Below are positions 1-8,695 of a stretch of 64,000 nt of DNA, in pieces. The position numbers were made by a program, and so were the translations under genes. The stretch is from positions 55,575 through 119,574 of the forward strand of contig NZ_FOQM01000025.1 of assembly GCF_900113735.1 (NCBI RefSeq). The letters run 5' to 3'. The notes under the pieces are model-generated. The model saw nothing but the letters and a program-made list of their open reading frames with translations, did no database searches and was not told the origin of the DNA. Numbering within the stretch: the stretch's first letter is position 1; each line of letters starts with the position of its first letter. Source of the DNA: Bradyrhizobium sp. Gha (GTDB lineage Bacteria; Pseudomonadota; Alphaproteobacteria; Rhizobiales; Xanthobacteraceae).

Positions 1-138
1 ACAAAGAGAACGTTGATGAGGAGCCAGGATCCCCCAAACAGAAGGACAGTACGCATCAGAACAACGCCAAGGCATTCTGATAAGTGCCTGTCACAGTCTA
101 CACCGACGCGAAGACCGAAGTCTGTCCGTTTTCAACAT

Positions 139-354
139 TTATTGCTTCCGGTCGAGGATCAACAACCCCTTTGTCGGCCGCAACCTGCGAACGTAGTAGC
201 CCTCTCGCTGAATGGTTGCTTTAATCTCGTCGCTGACTTTGAGAACTCGCTTTCTCCTCTTGCGCCACTTATCCTGAGAGCAAACTGCGGGTATCGCAGA
301 GCCTGTGCTTAGAACGAGAAAGTCGCGCTTCTCATTGCGATAGACATCAAACAC
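139..354 (-). CDS. small basic hypothetical protein (71 aa)
   Basis: A 71-residue basic protein beginning MFDVYRNEKRDFLVL and carrying a KWRKRRKR stretch near the middle. I recognise this layout as a small conserved protein of unknown function that recurs in Bradyrhizobium genomes. There is no signal peptide or membrane segment. It stands alone in degenerate DNA, so it may be a survivor of a decayed island. The function is unknown. Confidence 0.5.
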   Translation of the reverse strand: MFDVYRNEKRDFLVLSTGSAIPAVCSQDKWRKRRKRVLKVSDEIKATIQREGYYVRRLRPTKGLLILDRKQ

Positions 355-572
355 TTTCCGCCCCCGCTGTTCGCATTAAGTAAACATGAAATATGTTTCG
401 GTCGTCGCAATGGACGGCACGAGCTTAGTATCTTGAATGGCGAAGCTGGTTGTAAATCTGCAACGGCCGCGAGTTTACTTCACCACGTTCCGGATTTGGA
501 ACGCGCGCGCCAGTGCGGACGACGCTACCGAATTCCGCCACAACACCGTGAGCAAATACACCGATGTACGAA

Positions 573-690
573 ATGCCCCGCTGCGATCACTGCGACGAAG
601 AGTTCGCGCCAGAAGGGCTGACCATCCCTCAGCCGCCGCACGGGGCGGTGAACTGATCTGCGTCCACTGCATCGAATCATGTTCCGTCGA
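573..690 (+). pseudogene. frameshifted small zinc-ribbon protein remnant
   Basis: An ATG at 573 opens a short reading frame starting MPRCDHCDEEF, with one CxxC pair, that stops after 27 residues near 654. The +1-shifted frame continues at once with GELICVHCIES, which supplies a second CxxC pair. The two halves together look like one small two-knuckle zinc protein broken by a single-base shift. Residue composition supports this but the element is short, so confidence is low. Confidence 0.3.
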
Positions 691-884
691 GAGATCGCGA
701 AGCTACCGCGTGGGGATCATTGATGCATGTCGGTCGCGGCTTGCTCCCTGCGGATCTCTACCGCGTCACATCCATGATCTGTTAACCGCAGCTCTGCACA
801 CGCTCGGACAATTAGGCAATCCCGCTCCAGACCTTGCGAGATTGATGGCGAAAAAGTCGACCTGCCCGTTGATGATCTTGCGAC

Positions 885-1163
885 TCAGCAGGCGTTCGAG
901 GTCTCGAACCCGTTTCCTCCAGCCGCCGGACCTCGGACGCGGCGAACCACATTCTCGTCGGCCCGCACCGCTTCCTCGCCCCCTTCACTCATCAGCCGTC
1001 TCCACCGGAAGACCAGGCTCGGGGAGAGCCCATGGCGACGAGCAACATAGCTAGCTGATCGACATGCCCGGTTGCAGCGTCTCGTTGACGACCAAGAGCT
1101 TCTGCTCCGTCGTAAACCGCCGCCGCCGGTGATGACTTCGACCGTCGAAAACGTGTCGGACAT
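885..1163 (-). pseudogene. IS3-type transposase OrfA fragment
   Basis: The frame starts MSDTFSTVEVITG and later reads SYVARRHGLSPSLVFRWRR, the helix-turn-helix core of IS3-family OrfA proteins. Residues around 15-35 are out of register (an Arg/Ser-rich stretch appears where the family has a conserved segment), so the gene carries compensating shifts. It ends in a nonsense tail and no OrfB follows. This is a dead insertion-sequence scar. Confidence 0.6.
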
Positions 1164-1784
1164 AGGCGTATGCCTAGGACTAGGCCTAGCTCCTCCGGCT
1201 AACGCCGGTGTCCGGGGGGCAGTTCAACATGCTACTTGAGGAGTTGCAGAAGTTGGGCGTGATCTTCATGCAGATGGTGAGCATCAAGAGTGCGGCAGCT
1301 GGGGATATATCGGCGTCAGGTGTTAGGAAGTCCATTGGAAGAGGAGCCAAAGATCATCGCGGCATGCGATGTTTGGCTAGAAGATAAAGGAAGTTCTGGA
1401 GGACAACTTGCCGGCACTGTTCAAGAGCGGAGTAAATCATTTGAAAGCTGCTTTTTCGGCACTGAAGCAGGCGGAATTGCAAGCTCACTTCCTACTCAGA
1501 GCGATAAACAAATGCGTGGTCCAGAATTAAGGCGGCTCGGTAGGAGCCTGCGGACGAAGTCATATGCAAAACTTCAAATTCGAAAGTATCTGTCTTCTCT
1601 CTCAAAACCAGCATTGAGCCAGAAAGGTGACGTTCCTCCTTTCGCGCGGGTTCGTGGGTTGGGCCGCTGGGACACTATTAGGACACTCAAACAGCAAGGC
1701 ATTGAAGTAAATGGGAAGAATCTGCAACTGCCTTCTCCCCAGGGGGAGAAGCCGCCCGTCGACGTTAACAGAGCGGGGCGGGTC

Positions 1785-2138
1785 TTAGCGCTGCTCCACC
1801 CTTGCGCGCCAAAGGGCATCGAAAGTGTTTCGGTCAGCCGGCGCCCAGGCTTCTGCGTCCATCGGATCCCTAGACTTTTCGGTAAGGTCAAGTTCTCTAT
1901 CGGATTGCGACTGGGTGGAAGCTAGAGCGGGCCACTCCAAGAATGACTTCGAAAGCATGGGTCTGCCTTCGTACCAGCATCTTCGTCCGTCGATGATGAT
2001 GCGCCAAGACCAATACTCCCGCGCATTTGGCGGCACCTCGGCGCTGCATTGTTGTTTCGCCTGCACAGTCGGCAGTCGAATCAACAGGAGCGCGGCGATG
2101 CAAGTGGCAAAACGAATTGATGGAAGGTGTTTTGCCAT
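1785..2138 (-). CDS. secreted small hypothetical protein (117 aa)
   Basis: The N-terminus has a basic start, the hydrophobic run CIAALLLIRLPTV and a probable signal-peptidase site after VQA, so the product is likely exported. The mature part holds Cys and Trp residues (REYWSWRIIDGRRCWYEG is approximately the centre), a pattern I associate with small Bradyrhizobium envelope proteins of unknown function. It overlaps the end of the upstream same-strand gene (2081-2314) by 58 bases, suggesting translational coupling. Function unknown. Confidence 0.6.
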   Translation of the reverse strand: MAKHLPSIRFATCIAALLLIRLPTVQAKQQCSAEVPPNAREYWSWRIIIDGRRCWYEGRPMLSKSFLEWPALASTQSQSDRELDLTEKSRDPMDAEAWAPADRNTFDALWRARVEQR

Positions 2139-2314
2139 CTGAGCGCTATTTGCTGCAGCCGAGCTATGGCGACCACCAGATCGGGGCGCTCAAGAACCTC
2201 CACCAGCTTGTCGAGGATCATGCGCTCATTGTCGCGGGGGCGAGGCTGAAGGTGTTCGTCCAGTATGCATTGGGCTTCGCTGATGGCGTGAATAGCCAAT
2301 TGCTGATCTGTCAT
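2081..2314 (-). CDS. small conserved hypothetical protein (77 aa)
   Basis: The product begins MTDQQLAIHAISEAQCILDE and continues as a predicted helical, acidic soluble protein, with RPRDNERMILDKLVEVLERP in the middle. This N-terminus is one I associate with a widespread family of short Bradyrhizobium proteins of unknown role. The C-terminal ~20 residues diverge and overlap the next gene, so the tail may result from loss of the original stop. Function unknown. Confidence 0.55.
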   Translation of the reverse strand: MTDQQLAIHAISEAQCILDEHLQPRPRDNERMILDKLVEVLERPDLVVAIARLQQIALRWQNTFHQFVLPLASPRSC

Positions 2315-2570
2315 TGCGTCTTACCTATTTAGATCGCATTCAAATCGCAGGAGCGCCGGGAGAGCAAGATGGAAGATCAAGTCTTGATTTTGGCTTATCC
2401 CATCAAGTTTTATTTCACTGCGTGTTAAGGCGTTGTGGTTCCTCGGAGCAAGCGCTGACAGGCCACGCCGAAACAACCGTGGAGGACGATTAGGGGCGGG
2501 ACGTAGGTGGTCCCGGCTCCCTGGGGTTAATGGGAAAACCGGCAGAACTGAGCGGAGACCAAAAACTCGG

Positions 2571-2619
2571 GTAAATGCTGTCGGGGGAACGTAGGTAGCG
2601 CTCCCCCGACAGCATTTAC
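2571..2619. repeat. perfect 18-bp inverted repeat, 13-nt loop
   Basis: Bases 2571-2588 are the exact reverse complement of 2602-2619, separated by 13 bases. The stem contains a run of five G facing five C. No T-run follows on either strand, so it is not a standard Rho-independent terminator. It lies in a gene-free stretch (2315-3033) upstream of the 3034 gene and could be a transposon end pair, an operator or a structured RNA. Confidence 0.75.
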
Positions 2620-3033
2620 TAGCCGTCTTACAGCAGGTTAGCTGGGTTGAAGGCCGCAGCTCAATGCGCGAAGCCTCCACCGTAGCCAAACGGTAGCAAC
2701 GCAGCTCTTGTTTTCACCGGAAAGCCTAAGCTTCGGCTTCGGGCAGCGGCCCTTGCAATGCTGCAGAATGATCCGGCGTTGCCTGAGCGCGATGTAGTTG
2801 TAAAGGTTAAACGTCTTTATGAGGCTCGATCGGCCGTTCACGCCGCTCTGGTGCGAAACCGGTGCAGTGCGCAATTTGGCACGGGTCTAGGCCCGATCTG
2901 ATCCGCTCGTCCGGGTGCCGGACAACCGCGCGCGCTTAATGAGCGCTTAATGCTTTTGCGCAACATATGGATCACCAGCGCGGAATTAGTCCTAGTTGCG
3001 AGTGCGAGCCGAGCTCCCGAGGAGGGGAATCGG

Positions 3034-3618
3034 ATGGGACTGCTTTTTGTTGGAGTGCTGGCAGGAATCCTGATCGGCTTTGGCGTGTTTGCGCCTTCCC
3101 GAGGGTATTTCCTTGGGTGTGAGGCAAGACCCTGTTTCGACAGGGTTGCAGTCCCCCGGCCCGCGGAGGCAACGCCGGCGGCAATGGCGCCAGCTCCTGC
3201 GATCGCCAAATCGAATTCTGCAGCCTCGGTAAAGTCCGGCAAGCGATCGTCCCCGAAGAAAGGCGGATCGGCCGACCTCGCCAAAGCAGCGTCCCCGCGG
3301 ACGAGGATCAGCGTCCCGGCCTCCGAACGCCCTGCGGAAATATCAGATCCTGTCCTGGACAAGGCGAAGGTCACGATCTCGGCGACGATGGAGACTCCAG
3401 GATCGGCCGAATTCACCGATATGAAGCGCGCAGTTCGAAAGAACACGCTCGGACGCCCCGTGGATACGATTTGCGGGCGTGTAAAAAGAAAAAGCGTTTC
3501 AGGCGATGAGACCGCAGAGAGACAGTTTCTTTATCTCGTGAAGGAGGATGAGGCATATGTCGTCGACGGTAAGTCAGGGTCGGCGGCGTCAACGGCGTAT
3601 CGAAATATCTGCAATTAG
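3034..3618 (+). CDS. single-pass membrane-anchored hypothetical protein (194 aa)
   Basis: The ATG at 3034 is chosen because GGAGGGG sits seven bases upstream; an earlier in-frame ATG at 2950 lacks such a site. Residues 2-18 form a hydrophobic segment (LLFVGVLAGILIGFGVF) that probably anchors the protein. A Cys pair (CEARPC) follows, then a long Ala/Pro/Lys/Ser-rich linker and a C-terminal part with DTICGRV and FLYLVKEDEAYVV. That end resembles small rhizobial domains reporting on Cys-containing cores, but I do not recognise the family. It sits between two perfect hairpins. Confidence 0.65.
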   Translation: MGLLFVGVLAGILIGFGVFAPSRGYFLGCEARPCFDRVAVPRPAEATPAAMAPAPAIAKSNSAASVKSGKRSSPKKGGSADLAKAASPRTRISVPASERPAEISDPVLDKAKVTISATMETPGSAEFTDMKRAVRKNTLGRPVDTICGRVKRKSVSGDETAERQFLYLVKEDEAYVVDGKSGSAASTAYRNICN

Positions 3619-3738
3619 CGGATGCGTCGACTGCGCCGCCGCGCCGTACGCGCCCAGATGATTGAGCGGAAAGAATTTCCGTCCAGGCGCCAAGTGACCC
3701 CGCAGTGGATACGGCACTAACGGCGGAACTGCGACGCG

Positions 3739-3777
3739 CCCGTGATGATGCATTCAGGAAGAATGCATCATCACGGG
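3739..3777. repeat. perfect 17-bp inverted repeat, 5-nt loop
   Basis: Bases 3739-3755 and 3761-3777 are exact reverse complements around the loop AGGAA. It lies 55 bases before the LuxR-type gene at 3832 and 121 bases after the stop of the upstream gene. No T-run follows. It could terminate the 3034 transcript, but its length and symmetry also suit a regulatory RNA hairpin or an operator for the secretion locus. Confidence 0.75.
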
Positions 3778-3831
3778 AGACGCAATACGGAATAGGAATA
3801 TCGCGGAAGTTCTTTTCATCTCGAGGAAATC

Positions 3832-4617
3832 ATGCACGACATAACCAACACCACCGCAAAACGCCTCAATGAATCGCTTCACTTGCCCGTTCTGGTGATC
3901 ATCGAGCCGCTACTATTACCTCGCACATGCATTCTGAGCGTCCTCAGGAGGGAATTGGATGAGCTTGAGATCCTTGACATGGCAACGGTCCAAAGCCTGG
4001 GCTGCGCGTCAGCCCGCGATGTTCGTCTGGTGGTGCTGAGTATCGCGGGCAAGTCCATCGGCGATCCCTCGGTTGAGGACGATCTCGCCTTCGTTGCGGA
4101 GTGTTGTCCCAACGCCGCCGTTGCAGTCCTGTCAAACCATGACGACGAGCCGACCGTGCAGGCCGCGATGCAGCGGGGCGTGCGCGGCTTTCTTTCCACC
4201 TCGCTACCGATCGAGATCGCCATAGCGGGGCTGCGCCTTGTTCTTGTCGGCGGCGTCTACAGGCCGCTGCCCGTGGCCGGGATGACCAGGGTACCGGATT
4301 TCGAGCCGCCGGATGCGCGAGGACTTGCGCCCGCATATCTGATGAGCGACGGAACCGGAAGGGCTATCGACAAGAGCGTGGCCGATTTCACGCCTCGTGA
4401 GCGGCAGATTCTGGCGGAACTGGAGCTCGGACTGCCCAACAAGCTGATCGCCGCCAAATTGAGCCTCTCGGAAAGCACAGTCAAAATGCACATCCAGCAT
4501 ATCATGAGGAAATGTGCTGCGCACAATCGCACGGAAGCCGTCCTCCGCTGGCGCGGCCGGTTACCCGCGCAGGGGCGCGATCACGACCCCGGCACAGCGC
4601 CAATGTCGGAGACCTAG
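3832..4617 (+). CDS. LuxR-type regulator with degenerate receiver domain
   Basis: A 261-residue two-domain regulator. Residues ~19-145 follow the receiver fold, but the position of the phospho-acceptor is occupied by Ser (VRLVVLS, Ser70), so phosphorylation by a kinase is unlikely. Residues ~185-240 are a LuxR/GerE helix-turn-helix: FTPRERQILAELELG, then LIAAKLSLSESTVKMHI. It converges on the HlyD-type adaptor gene and their stop codons overlap in one CTAG palindrome at 4614-4617. Position suggests control of the glycine-rich secretion locus; this is inference. GAGGAAAT just before the ATG serves as ribosome site. Confidence 0.85.
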   Translation: MHDITNTTAKRLNESLHLPVLVIIEPLLLPRTCILSVLRRELDELEILDMATVQSLGCASARDVRLVVLSIAGKSIGDPSVEDDLAFVAECCPNAAVAVLSNHDDEPTVQAAMQRGVRGFLSTSLPIEIAIAGLRLVLVGGVYRPLPVAGMTRVPDFEPPDARGLAPAYLMSDGTGRAIDKSVADFTPRERQILAELELGLPNKLIAAKLSLSESTVKMHIQHIMRKCAAHNRTEAVLRWRGRLPAQGRDHDPGTAPMSET

Positions 4618-6086
4618 TCCTCTCTGAATGCACCACGGAAGCTGTCGAGCAAAGGCCTGAGCGCGTAAAGAGCCACTGTACCGCGTCCTGTCGTGATGAA
4701 TACTTGAACCGGCATGCCGGGGACGATCTGGATGTCGTTTGCAAGGATCTGCGCGTCGTCGATCCGGATTTTGGTCGCGTAGTATGGCTGGTCGGTACGC
4801 TTGTCGAGGAGCCGGTCTGCCGATACCTGGACGACGGTTCCCTTCAGGCGAGGCACGCGGCGTTGATTGTACGGTATGAGGTGAACCTCGGCATTGAGGC
4901 CGGGATGAACCACATCGATGTCGTCGGGCCGCAGGCGCGCGGTCACGATGAGGCGGTCTTGCCGGGGTACCAGGTCCATGAGCGGAGCACCCGCTCCGAT
5001 GACGCCGCCGGCTGTATGAATCCGCAAATCGGTTATCACGCCGTCCTCGGGCGCCTTGACCTCCGTTCGCGATAGCTGATCCCTGGCCGCAAGCAACCGC
5101 TCGCGGAGCTGAAATGTCTGGCTCTGTGCTTCACGAAGCGACTGTGCGATCTCGCTCTGTCTCTCGCTTTCGAGCTTGAATAATGTGGCCTGCTGTTCGT
5201 TGATGACTTGCCCGGCGCGGGCAATCTGCCCGGCGATCTCGCCGCGGCGGCCCTCAACGTCGGCCAGTTCCCGCTGCAGGTTCAGAAGCCTCGGCCGCCG
5301 TTCCAGCCCCTTGTTGACGAGGGTCGTGACCATATCCAGTTCCTCCCGGACGATGTCGATCCGTTGCCCCGTGGCGCTCTCCTGAGCCTTGAGACCTTCG
5401 ATCTCCTTCTCGACTTGACGCCTTCGTTCGCGAATGACCGCAAGCTGCGACTCGTGAACCTGAAGGCGCGCCTGAAAAATGAACAGCTGCGCGGACACCG
5501 CAGCGGCGGCCACCCCGTTCTGCTTGCTGTCCTGTTCCAGCTCGTCCGGGACTGCGATCCTGTCGGATCTCTGCTGCTCGGCTTGAAGCCGCGCGGCACG
5601 AGCAACTGCATCCCACAATTGGCCTTGAAGGCTTTGCATCTCCGAGCTGGCCCGGGTGTCATCCAGCGCGATCAGCGTTTGGCCGCTTCGCACGATATCG
5701 CCATCCGAAACCAGGATCTTTTTGACGATACCGCCTTCGAGATGCTGAATTGTCTTGCGGCTCGATTCCGATTCCACGACGCCGGACGCGATCGCGGCGC
5801 TCTCGAGAGGCGCGAGGCTCGCCCATGTACCAAGCCCCAGCATGAAGCAGAGCACCAGGAGATTGCCTGCGACGATGATTCCGCGAAGCCTTCCGCGCGG
5901 AGAGGTCGGCGTGGGCGTCGAGCACCATGGAAATTCCAGAGGCTCGAAATCGTCGATGGCGGTCACCACGGCGCCAAGTCGCTGGGGGGGCGGGGGGGAC
6001 GCCGCTGCTCGCATGAGCTGGCCCCAGACCATGGGGAGTCTCGAGACAGCGGGAAGCTTCCAGATGGTGAGAGAACTCCAGATCAT
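4614..6086 (-). CDS. HlyD-family type I secretion periplasmic adaptor
   Basis: Adaptor that bridges an inner-membrane ABC exporter to an outer-membrane TolC-type channel. Residues ~69-91 form the single membrane anchor (after RGRLRG). Next comes a biotinyl-lipoyl-like half (TIQHLEGGIVKKILVSDGD), then a long coiled-coil hairpin (~150-330, rich in Gln/Glu/Arg), then the returning lipoyl half (SRTEVKAPEDGVITDL) and a C-terminal beta domain ending in VALYALRPLLDSFRGAF. Length of ~490 including a ~40-residue N-terminal extension is normal to slightly long; a later start is possible. Its ATG overlaps the ABC gene stop by four bases, so the two are translationally coupled. No TolC gene lies nearby. 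Confidence 0.93.
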   Translation of the reverse strand: MIWSSLTIWKLPAVSRLPMVWGQLMRAAASPPPPQRLGAVVTAIDDFEPLEFPWCSTPTPTSPRGRLRGIIVAGNLLVLCFMLGLGTWASLAPLESAAIASGVVESESSRKTIQHLEGGIVKKILVSDGDIVRSGQTLIALDDTRASSEMQSLQGQLWDAVARAARLQAEQQRSDRIAVPDELEQDSKQNGVAAAAVSAQLFIFQARLQVHESQLAVIRERRRQVEKEIEGLKAQESATGQRIDIVREELDMVTTLVNKGLERRPRLLNLQRELADVEGRRGEIAGQIARAGQVINEQQATLFKLESERQSEIAQSLREAQSQTFQLRERLLAARDQLSRTEVKAPEDGVITDLRIHTAGGVIGAGAPLMDLVPRQDRLIVTARLRPDDIDVVHPGLNAEVHLIPYNQRRVPRLKGTVVQVSADRLLDKRTDQPYYATKIRIDDAQILANDIQIVPGMPVQVFITTGRGTVALYALRPLLDSFRGAFRED

Positions 6087-7828
6087 GGCGAACGCTGCGA
6101 AGTTACCTCGGGTCGGCTCAGGTGCCGCTCAAAGATGTCCTCGCTGTCGCCGACCGCGGCGACTGCACCGTCTTCCATGATGGCAATCTTGTCCGTGGCG
6201 GCGAGGAGACCCATCCGGTGAGTGACAACGACGAGAATGACGCCTGCGAGCTTCATGCGCTCGATGGCATCCAGGAGCATTCGCTCGCCCCCGTAGTCAA
6301 GGCTGGCGTTGGGTTCGTCGAGAACGATGAGGCGTGGCCTGCCGAAAAAGGCGCGGGCAAGGCCGAGGCGCTGCCGATACCCGCGCGACAAGGTTGTCTC
6401 ACTCTGCACCACCGTGTCGTAACCCTGCGGCAGGCGCATGATGGCCCCATGGATTCCGACGAGCTTGGCCGCTTCGACGACCTCCCGGCGGTCGGCATCT
6501 TCAAGACGTGCGATGATGTCGCTGATCGTGTCGCCGAGCAGGTTGATGTCCTGGGGAAGATATCCGAGGTGGTCACCGTTTCGGCCGTCGCGAAGCAGCG
6601 AGACGTCGGTATTGTCGAGGAGGACACGGCCATGCGTTGGCATAGACAGGCCTGCGATCACCTGGCCGAGCAAGGACTTGCCTGATCCGGACGGACCGAT
6701 AATGCCAAGGCATTCTCCGGGCATGAGGCTGAACGAGACGCCGTTCAGCAGAAGATGGTTGGTCCCCGCAAGCCTTACGCCAACGTTGTCGACGAGGAGG
6801 CCGCTTCGCGCCCGCAGCGGAGAAACCTCCGCGTTTTGCTGCGCCGGGACGGGGAATGCGGCGAGAAGTGCGCCGAGCCGCTGACAAGCACTCACGGCAG
6901 TCACCAGTGATTTCCAGCCTGCGACTGCACTTTCGACCGGCGCGAGCGCCCGGCTGAACATCAGCGTAGAAGCAAAGATGATTGCCGGGCTCTTCCCGTT
7001 ATCGAGGACGAGCCACGCGGCAGCTCCCATGATCAAGACCTGCGACAGCGCGCGAACCGGTTTGGTGATCAGCATGACGACCTCGCCTCGCCGGAGTGCC
7101 GCATCGTGCTCACTGCGCGCACGCTGCGCGTCACGGTGGATCATGCGCGCAGCGCTATCGAACATTCCCATGGCCCGGATCATGTGGATGTTGGCCGCGG
7201 CAGTCTGGAGGCGGCCATAGCTCCCGGACAGCGCGGCGCCGGATCTGAGCAAAATCTCTTCCGTGACCAACTCTCCGGCAACCGTGAGCGCGAACAGCAC
7301 GGTGACGCAGCAGGCGCCCACCACGCCAAGCAGGGGATGGATCAGAAAGAGAACGAGGAGGAACAACGGCGTCCAGAGCGCGTCGAACAGCATGGGACAT
7401 GCGCCGGACTCGACGAACTGGCGCAGCACGGTGAGATCCCGATATGCACCCGACGCCTGCATCCAATCGGTGCGAAACGCCGATTCGAGGCTGGCCGAGA
7501 GCACGCAAGGACGAAGGCGATCGTCGAGCCAGGCGCCGAGGCGTCCCAGGACTGCGCGCCGCAATGCATCGAACACGCCGCCGACGACCACTGTGATTGC
7601 GACGATGAGCGTGAGCAGGAGCAACGTATCGCCGCTTCGGCTCGACAACACCCGGTCGTAGATTTGAAGAAGATAGATGGAGGGCGCAAACAGGAGCAGG
7701 TTGTAGCTGCAGCTATACGTGAATACGAGACCGAGCGGTCCTGCGCAGGACCAGAGGGCCGTGTGCAGTGGCGTCCGGGTCTGCGGCAGGATGCGCAACC
7801 GAATGGGCGGCATCAGCATGATCGTCAC
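6083..7828 (-). CDS. type I secretion ABC transporter, permease/ATPase (PrtD-like)
   Basis: A 581-residue half-transporter. Residues ~30-310 are the membrane domain with about six helices. The ATPase domain has Walker A GPSGSGKS (378-385), Q-loop LPQD (424-427), a variant signature LSRGYRQR (480-487), Walker B LIVLDE (500-505) and switch His537. There is no N-terminal C39 peptidase or peptidase-like domain, which places it with the PrtD/RsaD-type exporters whose substrates keep a C-terminal secretion signal. It follows the small glycine-rich gene by 133 bases and overlaps the HlyD-type gene. The likely cargo is the pair of glycine-rich proteins upstream (inference). Confidence 0.94.
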   Translation of the reverse strand: MTIMLMPPIRLRILPQTRTPLHTALWSCAGPLGLVFTYSCSYNLLLFAPSIYLLQIYDRVLSSRSGDTLLLLTLIVAITVVVGGVFDALRRAVLGRLGAWLDDRLRPCVLSASLESAFRTDWMQASGAYRDLTVLRQFVESGACPMLFDALWTPLFLLVLFLIHPLLGVVGACCVTVLFALTVAGELVTEEILLRSGAALSGSYGRLQTAAANIHMIRAMGMFDSAARMIHRDAQRARSEHDAALRRGEVVMLITKPVRALSQVLIMGAAAWLVLDNGKSPAIIFASTLMFSRALAPVESAVAGWKSLVTAVSACQRLGALLAAFPVPAQQNAEVSPLRARSGLLVDNVGVRLAGTNHLLLNGVSFSLMPGECLGIIGPSGSGKSLLGQVIAGLSMPTHGRVLLDNTDVSLLRDGRNGDHLGYLPQDINLLGDTISDIIARLEDADRREVVEAAKLVGIHGAIMRLPQGYDTVVQSETTLSRGYRQRLGLARAFFGRPRLIVLDEPNASLDYGGERMLLDAIERMKLAGVILVVVTHRMGLLAATDKIAIMEDGAVAAVGDSEDIFERHLSRPEVTSQRSP

Positions 7829-7961
7829 CGCCTGAAATCGAGGTCCGGCGCACTTGACCGATGGCCAAAGTCATCTGCCAACGGTATTGGCGGGGTATTG
7901 GCTCGAACTTCGGGACCGATGGCCGGTGGCCACCGGTCCTGCCAGTCGGATGAGCCGGTGA

Positions 7962-8423
7962 TCAGAACATATTATCGAGATGGAAGCTCACTTCTCCACC
8001 CAGCGCGGCGTTGCCGTCTCCGCCATTGCCGCCGATGCCGGCCAGGACCTCCTGGTGCTGGTCGACCGCGAGCTTGTTGATCTGGGTGGCATCCGTATTG
8101 GCATATACCTTGGAGGTATCGTGGCCGCTGTAGGATTCCTGGCTTCCGTTCGACTCGGCGCTTCCGCCATGGGCCTTCGAAAACCACGAGGCTGTCCCGT
8201 TTGCACCGCCGGCATCCCAGTCTGCCTTCTGAGTGACGTGATCGCCGGTGTTCACGTGCACGTCGGCACCTTCTGCCTTGTTGGTTGGGTCGAAGCTGAG
8301 CGTCGGCTTGTTGATGATAGCTCCCTTGAAGGTGCCGTCGCCGCCATTCCCGACACTTTGACCGCCGGTGTTGATCGATTTGAATTCGATCGAATCCGAG
8401 ATGTGAATCGCCTTGGGCAACAT
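7962..8423 (-). CDS. one-module glycine-rich protein, probable type I secretion substrate
   Basis: A 153-residue acidic, Gly/Asn-rich protein with no N-terminal signal peptide. From residue 24 it matches one unit of the neighbouring 475-residue protein: VGNGGDGTFKGAIIN at the front and AGIGGNGGDGNAALGG at the back. About 45-50 extra residues (Trp/Ser/Gly-rich) are inserted in the middle of the module. Its last residues (ALGGEVSFHLDNMF) parallel the end of the large protein (ALGGDLSAHLLSDLHLLG), suggesting a shared C-terminal export signal. It lies directly upstream of the exporter genes on the same strand. Role unknown; secretion is inferred from context. Confidence 0.75.
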   Translation of the reverse strand: MLPKAIHISDSIEFKSINTGGQSVGNGGDGTFKGAIINKPTLSFDPTNKAEGADVHVNTGDHVTQKADWDAGGANGTASWFSKAHGGSAESNGSQESYSGHDTSKVYANTDATQINKLAVDQHQEVLAGIGGNGGDGNAALGGEVSFHLDNMF

Positions 8424-8695
8424 TTGAGCCTCCGTATCTCTGTTGGCTGTCGTGCATCATCCATCCCGATCAGGCGGACGCGCGCGGCAAGTCTGATCTG
8501 CTCACGAGCGATGACGATAGATGTCAAATCGGACACCATCCGGCTTGGTCGACCTACGCACGAAAGTATGACATTCGTCGCGCAACATCGGACTCGAAAT
8601 GTCGGGAGAGGGCGCCGCTGCGCGAGCTTGTATGCGCAGGGCTTCGACGGGGCCCGCCGCCTCGCGATCGATCGTGCGAGCGGTGTGATGTTTCG

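Noticed and set aside
1290..1925. Plus-strand open frame of 211 codons
   Set aside because: Composition lacks domain features, and its 3' part lies antisense to the signal-peptide protein at 1785-2138, which is better supported.
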